A stretch of DNA of 6,117 nt from an uncultured Porphyromonas sp. GTDB taxonomy: Bacteria; Bacteroidota; Bacteroidia; Bacteroidales; Porphyromonadaceae. Positions 1-5,525 of this stretch are shown in pieces. The translations under genes were made by a program, and so were the position numbers. Position 1 is the stretch's first letter, and every line of letters begins with the position of its first letter. Below the pieces are notes generated by a model. That model ran no database searches. It saw only the letters and a program-made list of their open reading frames with translations, and was not told the origin of the DNA. Location of the stretch: assembly GCA_902465775.1 (NCBI GenBank), contig CABQOJ010000076.1, positions 1 through 6,117 of the forward strand. The letters run 5' to 3'.

Positions 1-1930
1 CGAGCTGCAGACGCAGGCCGTACCCTCGGACGGTGCGCTCGTAGGCGAGGGCTAGGTCGTTGGTGTACCACGGCTGGAGATGATTCTCGGGGAAGTTTTC
101 CAGCTGACTGTACCGCTCGCCGGCGCAGATGAAGTTGTAGTTGAGCTGCCACCCCTTGTACTGCAGAATTGCCGTGGCGGAGCCGCTATGCCAGGGGATG
201 TAGGGGATCTGGTGGCGGTAGTAGCTCTCCTTAGGATCAGTGACCTCGATGGCTCTCTGGTAGGTGTACTGGGCCCGCAGAGATAGCTGCAGGTCACGAA
301 TCGGGACGAGGCTCCAGGTGCACTGAGCGTCGATGCCTCGTATGTCGACCTTGCCGAGATTGATCATGGTCCAGCGAAATTGCTGTCCCTTGGGGTAGGC
401 GATGATCTTGTTGGTCACGAGATTGTAGTAAGCGTCTACCTTGAAGTCTAGGGTGTGGAGCCACGGCTTTTGCGGTGCGAGCTGGTACTGCAGACCCACG
501 TTGTACTGGATGGTGTGCTCAGGGTCAAGCTTGACATTTCCTATCTCGGTGTAGTATAGATCGTTGAAGGTGGGTAGGCGAAAGCTTTGCTTATAAAAGG
601 CGTTAAATCGTAGATCAACCGCCTCCCACGGCTTGACCGACAGGATGGCTGCGGGGGTGAGCTTGCGAAAGAGGGGAGCCTGTGTGAGTAGCTTCGCTTT
701 GTCCTGAGCTAGCGTGCCGAGGAGGCTGACCTGCGCATTGATCCAATCGTTGGTATAGGTCGAGGCGAGGGCGAGCAGGTGGGTGAAGCGATGCGGGTAG
801 ACGAAGTCGTAGAGGTTGGCGTCGAGCTTGTTCCACTGCAGATCATAGGCGGCGGAGAGGTACCAGTGGTCGATCAACTGAAAGGCTGAGGCGACCGACC
901 CATATAGCTCTTGCTGCTGGTAGAGGTTGTCCACCTTGAAGGCGGCTGTCGGCTCGTTGCGCACGAAGTGGGTCTGGTAGTAGGCGTACTTGGCGATGGC
1001 GTGTAGACGTATGCGGTCGCTAAGCTGCTGCTCGTAGGTGGTCTGGACGAAGCTGTTGTTGTCCCAGAGGCGCTCACCACGACGCCACACATTATTGACG
1101 ATAGCGCCAGGTATGCCTCGCTCGCTGTTGTAGTTGTACACCTTGACGAGCATCTGCCCGTCGGGGAGACCGATGTGGAGATTGCCCTCAAGTCGTGTGG
1201 CGTTGATGTCTCCATTGTGCCGGACGGCTGTGGTGTCGTAGGCTATCTCGTGGGTGAGGGGAAGGACTTTCTTGTACCTAAATTTATACTTGCCGCTGCT
1301 CTTGATCCACTCTGCATTGAAGGACATTGTGACCCTAGGCTCCAGGCGGTGCTCGATCAGTATGGCGGGATTGAAGAGGTCGAAGGAGCCAGTCCGTAGA
1401 GTTGCTCTCAGATTGGTCTGCGCCCCATCGGTAAAGGTTGGCTTGCGTGTCTGAAGGTAGACGGTCCCGCTAGAGCCAAAGTCTTTAGCGGGCTGGAGGT
1501 AGCTACCCTTTTGTCCATTGAAGACCTGTATCGCCTCCATATTGTCGAGGGAGTACTGGCCGAGGTCTATCTGCCCGTTCTGCGCATTGCTCAGCTCGAC
1601 TCCATCGTAGAAGACACCGACGTGGTGGGTGCCCATGCTGCGGATGTTGACCGTCTTGAGTCCACCGACTCCGCCGAAGTCCTTGACCTGAACGCCCGAG
1701 AAGGAGCGGAGCGCATCGGCTATAGAGAAGGCACTGAGCGCCTTGAGCTCTTGCCCCGAGAGTTGCTGTGCGGGTATGACGCCGCGCTTGTAGTCTGGCT
1801 CGCGGGGAGCTCGCACCACGACGGTCTCCAATAGATGCGTCTGTACGGTATCGTGAGGGGAGGGTTGCTGCGCACATAGCTGAGGTGTGGTGGCGCAGAG
1901 GAGGAGTAGAGAGAGGATGAGAGTAGCCAT
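1..1930 (-). CDS. TonB-dependent outer-membrane receptor, BtuB-like (3' end cut by window edge)
   Basis: The frame reads open for 643 codons from ATG at 1930 to the left edge with no stop or frameshift, so only the C-terminus is missing. Residues 1-20 form a Sec signal peptide with a long Leu-rich core, probably cut after L-C-A; it has no Lys or Arg before the core, which is unusual. ETVVVRA at 35-41 fits a TonB box. Residues about 45-160 form the plug domain (SIADALRSFSGVQVKDFGG, then NIRSMG and VFYDGVEL). The rest alternates aromatic and polar residues as in a 22-strand barrel, and includes the familiar receptor motif FRLPTFNDLYY (450-460) and RGID (531-534). There is no N-terminal carboxypeptidase-like domain, so it is not SusC-type. 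Such receptors import scarce ligands across the outer membrane using TonB energy. The preceding BtuG-like lipoprotein points to cobalamin or other corrinoids. The receptor class is certain, but the substrate is inferred; iron or heme uptake is the alternative. The start is fixed by the signal peptide, and no upstream in-frame start precedes a stop near 1988. Confidence 0.93.
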   Translation of the reverse strand, partial: MATLILSLLLLCATTPQLCAQQPSPHDTVQTHLLETVVVRAPREPDYKRGVIPAQQLSGQELKALSAFSIADALRSFSGVQVKDFGGVGGLKTVNIRSMGTHHVGVFYDGVELSNAQNGQIDLGQYSLDNMEAIQVFNGQKGSYLQPAKDFGSSGTVYLQTRKPTFTDGAQTNLRATLRTGSFDLFNPAILIEHRLEPRVTMSFNAEWIKSSGKYKFRYKKVLPLTHEIAYDTTAVRHNGDINATRLEGNLHIGLPDGQMLVKVYNYNSERGIPGAIVNNVWRRGERLWDNNSFVQTTYEQQLSDRIRLHAIAKYAYYQTHFVRNEPTAAFKVDNLYQQQELYGSVASAFQLIDHWYLSAAYDLQWNKLDANLYDFVYPHRFTHLLALASTYTNDWINAQVSLLGTLAQDKAKLLTQAPLFRKLTPAAILSVKPWEAVDLRFNAFYKQSFRLPTFNDLYYTEIGNVKLDPEHTIQYNVGLQYQLAPQKPWLHTLDFKVDAYYNLVTNKIIAYPKGQQFRWTMINLGKVDIRGIDAQCTWSLVPIRDLQLSLRAQYTYQRAIEVTDPKESYYRHQIPYIPWHSGSATAILQYKGWQLNYNFICAGERYSQLENFPENHLQPWYTNDLALAYERTVRGYGLRLQL

Positions 1931-1950
1931 CGGGATAGAAGTCCTAGATG

Positions 1951-1991
1951 TAAAAAGAGTAGGGGCGAACTCCCTAAGAGTCCGCCCCTAC
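1951..1991 (-). terminator. Intrinsic-terminator-like hairpin just before the receptor gene (possible attenuator)
   Basis: Read on the minus strand, GTAGGGGCG (1991-1983) pairs perfectly with CGCCCCTAC (1967-1959). After one mismatch, an inner 4-bp stem ACTC/GAGT closes a 5-nt loop. The tract TCTTTTTA (1958-1951) follows at once, which is the standard form of a Rho-independent terminator in this orientation. The plus strand has no T-tract on its side, so it is unidirectional. It would end transcripts of the lipoprotein gene. Its last T lies only about 20 nt before the receptor ATG, too close for a promoter to fit between, so readthrough or regulated antitermination is likely. The hairpin is seen directly; its regulatory role is inferred. 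Confidence 0.8.
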
Positions 1992-1995
1992 GTAG

Positions 1996-2034
1996 CTGTC
2001 TAACGGACAGAGATGGGCACTTTAGTCGTGTGCC
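1996..2034 (-). other. Two small stem-loops in the lipoprotein-receptor intergenic leader
   Basis: Between the lipoprotein stop codon and the terminator-like hairpin, the transcript can form two short hairpins. GGCAC (2034-2030) pairs with GTGCC (2020-2016) across a 9-nt loop. CTGTC (2010-2006) pairs with GACAG (2000-1996) across a 5-nt loop. Together with the hairpin at 1959-1991 they fill most of the 117-bp gap, so the region is a structured leader or 3' UTR with no reading frame I would call a gene. Five-base-pair stems can arise by chance. They fit no riboswitch class I recognise. Confidence 0.35.
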
Positions 2035-2047
2035 TCGTGCTGTCTGC

Positions 2048-3214
2048 TTACTTCTTTACGAATGCAATGTGACCGGGTAGCATACCCGTGCGGGTGGTCT
2101 GCCACTTGAGCTTGCCATCGGGTGTGTAGCAGTATAGCGTACCGCTAGAGCGATAGTCCTTGGCATCCATAATGTAGATGTCGCCTGAAGCGGGGTGTAT
2201 GGCGAGACCGTAAGCGGTCTGAATGTTGACATCCGTACCGTCGGTGATAAAGCTCTCGGGGAGAGGCTTAGCAGCGTTGATGTCTACAAGACCGAAGCCT
2301 ATCTTCATCTTCTTAGCTGCACTATCCCAGACGCTGCTGTAGTAGTAGAGCTTGTCACCGTAGAAGGCCATCTGAGCGCAAGGCATATTGAGAGAGTCGA
2401 GCTTTGATACCTTTTGCGTAGCTGGATCGATGTCTATGTAGTAGAGGTTCGAGGGTACGTTGCCGTAGTTACCACGAGAGGTGACCCATAGTCTACCGTT
2501 GTGGTCCATTCTGAGGCGGTGGAGGTTCATACCGACCTCGATCTTATCTACCTCGGTGAAGCTCTTAAGGTCAATGACTGATAGGGTGCGCTCATAGTTT
2601 GGCTTCATGTAGCCACCAGAGTTAGCGACGTATAGTCTTTCGCCCTTGATAACCATCTCCTCAGGCTGGTAGCCTACGACGACCTGTCCTGTGATAGCTA
2701 GCGTGTTGAGGTTGATACGATAGACGGCTCCTGGTACCTGCCCCTTAGCGTCTCGTGTGCTCGTGCTGACGTAGCTAGAGACGTAAGCGTTGTCGCCCTT
2801 GAAGCAGATGTAGCGACAGTTGGGGATGTCTACCTGACCGATGCGCTTACCGCTCTGAGCATCGAGGACCTCTACCTTGTTAGAGCTGTTGAGGACGACA
2901 TATAGCCTAGAGCCGTAGATCTGCAGATCGTTGCCCGTGTCGCCAAGCTCCTTGACGACGTTAGGATTGAGCGTAGCGTAGATGTTTCGTGTGTAGGTGC
3001 CACTGAGGAGGTTCATGTAGTCCAGCGAACTGTTGTTTGCCTGGAAGTTACCTTCGTTGAGTAGGTAGAAGCCAGCGATACCACCGCTGACCTGCGAGCT
3101 GTTTGCGATTACCTCAGAGTCGGAGGGTACGACGGGGTCGTCCTCACGACAAGAGTTGAGAAGTCCTAGACTGAGGATACAGAGTAGGAGTAGATTGCGA
3201 TACAAGTGATTCAT
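2048..3214 (-). CDS. Surface lipoprotein with DUF5074/YncE-like beta-propeller, BtuG-like corrinoid-binding protein
   Basis: This 388-residue protein starts with a lipoprotein signal peptide: one Arg, a Leu/Ile-rich core, then the lipobox L-N-S-C with Cys22 as the lipidated residue. The residues after it, REDD, resemble the acidic lipoprotein export signal that sends Bacteroidetes lipoproteins to the cell surface. From about residue 45 the protein repeats short blade-like units: GFYLLNEGNF (48-57), GND with LYVVLNSS (94-111), LYVANSGGY (194-202), LWVTSRGNY (242-250), and a last blade near 335-386. This is the pattern of seven-bladed DUF5074 propellers, whose known example is BtuG. BtuG binds cobalamin very tightly and caps BtuB. 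The receptor gene directly downstream supports a shared uptake role. The chosen ATG at 3214 is decided by the signal peptide; the same frame runs on upstream to 3331, but that would overlap the nucleosidase gene and bury the signal peptide. Fold and location are well supported; ligand specificity is inferred. Confidence 0.88.
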   Translation of the reverse strand: MNHLYRNLLLLCILSLGLLNSCREDDPVVPSDSEVIANSSQVSGGIAGFYLLNEGNFQANNSSLDYMNLLSGTYTRNIYATLNPNVVKELGDTGNDLQIYGSRLYVVLNSSNKVEVLDAQSGKRIGQVDIPNCRYICFKGDNAYVSSYVSTSTRDAKGQVPGAVYRINLNTLAITGQVVVGYQPEEMVIKGERLYVANSGGYMKPNYERTLSVIDLKSFTEVDKIEVGMNLHRLRMDHNGRLWVTSRGNYGNVPSNLYYIDIDPATQKVSKLDSLNMPCAQMAFYGDKLYYYSSVWDSAAKKMKIGFGLVDINAAKPLPESFITDGTDVNIQTAYGLAIHPASGDIYIMDAKDYRSSGTLYCYTPDGKLKWQTTRTGMLPGHIAFVKK

Positions 3215-3242
3215 AATATGATTGGATTGATTTGCTTTGTTG

Positions 3243-3250
3243 CAAAGGTA
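3243..3250 (-). promoter_or_regulatory. Candidate Bacteroidetes -7 promoter element for the lipoprotein gene
   Basis: On the minus strand TACCTTTG matches the Bacteroidetes primary sigma factor -7 consensus TAnnTTTG exactly. It lies 28 bp before the lipoprotein ATG, inside the 70-bp gap after the nucleosidase gene. It would give a 5' leader of roughly 20-25 nt, too short for a riboswitch. No clear TTTG -33 box lies at the usual 19-21 bp spacing, so the call is tentative. Confidence 0.4.
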
Positions 3251-3272
3251 GTGAAAGGAATTGGTATAGGCA

Positions 3273-3291
3273 CCTTTGGGTATACTAAAGG
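3273..3291 (-). repeat. Short inverted repeat over the nucleosidase stop codon and upstream of the candidate promoter
   Basis: CCTTT and AAAGG arms enclose a 9-nt loop that contains GTATAC. The element covers the nucleosidase TAG (3287-3285) and lies about 23 bp upstream of the TACCTTTG element. It might be an operator or a weak hairpin at the end of the nucleosidase transcript. No T-tract follows, so it is not a convincing terminator. The arms are short enough to be chance. Confidence 0.25.
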
Positions 3292-4037
3292 CTTCCTGCG
3301 AGTGTGCAGACGAGACGCATAGCATCTGCAAAGGGGGCTAGAGCGCTGGCTCTCTGCTGCCAGAAGTTTGTATACTGCTTGCCATGATCCTGCTCCGTGA
3401 GCGGGGTGTCGCTGACGATGCGTAGGCTGACGAGTGGCGTATGATATAGGTAAGCTGTCTGAGCGATGGCAGCGCTCTCCATATCAACTGCAACGAGGTC
3501 GGGGTACTGCTGCGCGAAAGCTCTCAGGTGATCGGCATCGGGGATGAAGGTGTCGCCACAGAGGAGTAGTCCTTCATGGAGCGGTATGCGTAGTTGCTTA
3601 GCCACAGTCGCCATGGCTGTCGCATCTGCTGAATATTGTGCGGGCATGCCCTGTACTTGTCCACGCTCGTTGCCCTCGCCACACCATACATCGTGATAGC
3701 GGTATGCCGTCGAGAGGCAGAGGTCGCCGACCTGCGCTCCTGCGTAAAGTCCTCCCGACACACCGACATTGACTAAGAGCTGGGGCTGGTAGCGCACTAT
3801 AGCTAGCTGCGTGGCAAGCGCTGCGTGAACCTTGCCGATGCCTGTCTCAAGGAGGTGAAAGGTCCACTCGGTCTGGTGCCCCTCTAGTCGTAAGGTGTAG
3901 CGATAGCTGGCAAAAGGCGCCTCCTCAACCAATGTACACTCCACTAGCTCCACGGCGGGAGCTAGAGTCTCTATCGCAGAGTGTATCGCCATGCGCTCTT
4001 TGCTCATAGCGCATAGCAGGACAATGGAGGGGAACAT
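3285..4037 (-). CDS. mtnN: 5'-methylthioadenosine/S-adenosylhomocysteine nucleosidase family protein
   Basis: The 250-residue product has the order of motifs of the MTA/SAH nucleosidase (Pfs, PNP/UDP phosphorylase superfamily), whose members are usually about 230 residues. The N-terminal CAMSKE places Glu14 where the catalytic Glu12 of the E. coli enzyme lies. GIGKVHAA is at 66-73, NVGVSGG at 90-96, YHDVW at 114-118 and CGDTF at 160-164. VDMESAAIAQ (184-193) holds the substrate-binding Met-Glu pair, with Glu187. RIVSD (206-210) holds the catalytic Asp210. The enzyme is cytosolic and hydrolyses MTA and S-adenosylhomocysteine to adenine plus a thioribose product, feeding methionine and adenine recycling. 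The gene follows ftsZ after 15 bp and is probably cotranscribed. The first ATG is required to keep Glu14 in register. Futalosine hydrolase (MqnB) belongs to the same superfamily and is the main alternative; the intact Met-Glu and Ser-Asp motifs favour the nucleosidase. Confidence 0.85.
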   Translation of the reverse strand: MFPSIVLLCAMSKERMAIHSAIETLAPAVELVECTLVEEAPFASYRYTLRLEGHQTEWTFHLLETGIGKVHAALATQLAIVRYQPQLLVNVGVSGGLYAGAQVGDLCLSTAYRYHDVWCGEGNERGQVQGMPAQYSADATAMATVAKQLRIPLHEGLLLCGDTFIPDADHLRAFAQQYPDLVAVDMESAAIAQTAYLYHTPLVSLRIVSDTPLTEQDHGKQYTNFWQQRASALAPFADAMRLVCTLAGSL

Positions 4038-4052
4038 GCGACTAGCTCTTGA

Positions 4053-5474
4053 TCAGAACTTGATGATCTTGGGCTGATTGACTGATTGGGTGGTGGGCTC
4101 GTTGCCTTCCTGTGTCGGATCTACACTGGGGAGCTCCTCTACGTCTGCGCCAGGCGTCCTAGTAGGCGTGGAGCGCTGAGCAACCTTTGAGGTGTCCAAC
4201 GTTTGCGACATAGCTGGTGTTTGGTTGCCGTACTTATACTTAGCACGTCGCTCCTCCACCTCTGAGTAGCTGTGGTTCTTAGCGGGCTCCTCGTCGAGGT
4301 AGTCGATCAGGTCGTCACGATCTAGCTCGTCGTCGGTCAGCACGATAGGCACGAAGGTGGGCAGAGAGCTGCGTGGCTCGAGGTCGAACTCGGAGTAATA
4401 CTGGTTGAGTAGCTTGTTTTGCTCCTTCTCGATCTCCGTCTGACGCACATAGTCCTCTACATCCATAGCAGTCATAGGCATGTGCGCCTCCTTTTGGAAG
4501 CCTGAGGCGATGATGACGACCATCACTTTGTTGCCCAGTTCCTCGTTGAAGGCGTGACCCGACTTGTTGTTCTGCAGATTGCGGATGGAGGAGGTAAGCT
4601 TCTTGATCTCGTCCATCTCGTCAGTCGTCAACGCGTCGGACGGGTCGTAGAAGATAGCGAGCTGTAGCCTCGTTGCTGTGGTGATGTCGTCGTTGTTGAG
4701 TAGCGGAGAGCGGAGTGCCGAGTCGATAGCCTTGCTCACACGGTCGGAACCCTCGCCGTAGCCGATGCTGATGTGTGCGATGCCTCCGTCCTTGAGCGTG
4801 GTGCGTACGTCGGCGAAGTCTTGGTTCATCTCCATCTCGTTGGTGATGACCATGGTGATGGCGCGAACGGCATTGGCTAAGATCTCGTTGGCTTTGTTGA
4901 GAGACTCGTCCCAGGGAAGCTCTCCGTAGACTTGGTTGATGTTTTCGTTGGCAATGATAACCAGTGAGTCCACCTCTTGGCGCATGCGCTCGGCACCTTG
5001 CGCAGCTTTGATCATACGCTGTCTCTCCTCACGGACGAAAGGCATGAAGATAAAGCCGACCGTGAGCAGTCCCATGTCGCGAGCTATCTTCGCAATGACA
5101 GGCGCAGCGCCAGTCCCTGTGCCGCCTCCCATACCAGCGCAAATGAAGACCATCTGGGTCTCGTTGTCATCGAGGAGGGAGTGGATGAGCTCTCGGTCTT
5201 CTAGGGCGGCCTCTTCACCGACCTCGATCTTACTTCCCGCACCCAGTCCTTGGGTTAGCTTCTGTCCGATGACGGCTACATCTTTTAGCCCACTCTTGGC
5301 GAGGTCTTGCTCATCTGTGTTGAGGAGCAGATAGGAGACCCCTTGGAGTCCAGAAGCGTGAATGTGCTTGACGGCATTGCCTCCGGCACCACCTACGCCG
5401 ATCACCTTGATCAGCTTTTTCTGAGCAACCGCTTTGTTGTATTTGAAGTTGACGAGCTTGTCTGCGTTATCCAT
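4053..5474 (-). CDS. ftsZ: Cell division GTPase FtsZ
   Basis: FtsZ is the tubulin homologue that polymerises into the Z-ring at midcell. This 473-residue protein has the full GTPase core. VIGVGGAGGNAV (24-35) is the first nucleotide-binding loop. LNTDEQDL (51-58) follows. The tubulin signature GGGTGTG is at 116-122. The synergy loop NQDFADV (217-223) has both catalytic aspartates, Asp219 and Asp222. The globular part ends near residue 330. A charged helical stretch (338-361) and a long acidic, Thr/Pro/Gln-rich linker of about 100 residues follow, so it is longer than E. coli FtsZ (383). The last residues, QPKIIKF, lack the usual DIPxFLR-like conserved C-terminal peptide. The loop usually written PFxFEGxxR reads MPFVREERQR (144-153). 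The gene lies 51 bp after ftsA, the classic division-cluster order. No Shine-Dalgarno sequence is visible; the ATG at 5474 gives the expected short N-terminal extension. Confidence 0.98.
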   Translation of the reverse strand: MDNADKLVNFKYNKAVAQKKLIKVIGVGGAGGNAVKHIHASGLQGVSYLLLNTDEQDLAKSGLKDVAVIGQKLTQGLGAGSKIEVGEEAALEDRELIHSLLDDNETQMVFICAGMGGGTGTGAAPVIAKIARDMGLLTVGFIFMPFVREERQRMIKAAQGAERMRQEVDSLVIIANENINQVYGELPWDESLNKANEILANAVRAITMVITNEMEMNQDFADVRTTLKDGGIAHISIGYGEGSDRVSKAIDSALRSPLLNNDDITTATRLQLAIFYDPSDALTTDEMDEIKKLTSSIRNLQNNKSGHAFNEELGNKVMVVIIASGFQKEAHMPMTAMDVEDYVRQTEIEKEQNKLLNQYYSEFDLEPRSSLPTFVPIVLTDDELDRDDLIDYLDEEPAKNHSYSEVEERRAKYKYGNQTPAMSQTLDTSKVAQRSTPTRTPGADVEELPSVDPTQEGNEPTTQSVNQPKIIKF

Positions 5475-5525
5475 TTGTCGAAAGAGATAAGAGGTTAGAT
5501 AAAATGGGAGAGAGGGAGTGACGGA

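Noticed and set aside
1503..1877. Open frames on both strands in this part (124 codons minus, 107 codons plus).
   Set aside because: The receptor reads through here in another frame with clear plug-domain motifs. The Arg/Pro-rich translations are by-products of its codon use.
1..1930. The receptor gene as a pseudogene broken by frameshifts.
   Set aside because: Frame-by-frame reading from ATG 1930 to the left edge gave 643 sense codons in one frame. The only truncation is the window edge.
1931..2047. A cobalamin riboswitch in the gap between lipoprotein and receptor.
   Set aside because: No B12-box-like sequence was recognised, and 117 bp that includes a terminator hairpin is too short for the usual aptamer.
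3215..3331. An upstream in-frame extension of the lipoprotein gene (39 more residues) overlapping the nucleosidase gene.
   Set aside because: It would bury the lipoprotein signal peptide inside the protein. The ATG at 3214 gives a proper signal and lipobox.
3285..4037. Futalosine hydrolase (MqnB) as the name for the nucleosidase gene.
   Set aside because: It is the same superfamily and cannot be ruled out by eye, but Glu14, the Met-Glu pair and Ser-Asp fit the MTA/SAH nucleosidase well. No other menaquinone gene is in the window.
4936..5334. Open frames of 75 and 132 codons on the plus strand.
   Set aside because: They lie opposite ftsZ, have low-complexity Ser/Arg-rich or arbitrary composition, and match no family. 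They are antisense shadows.
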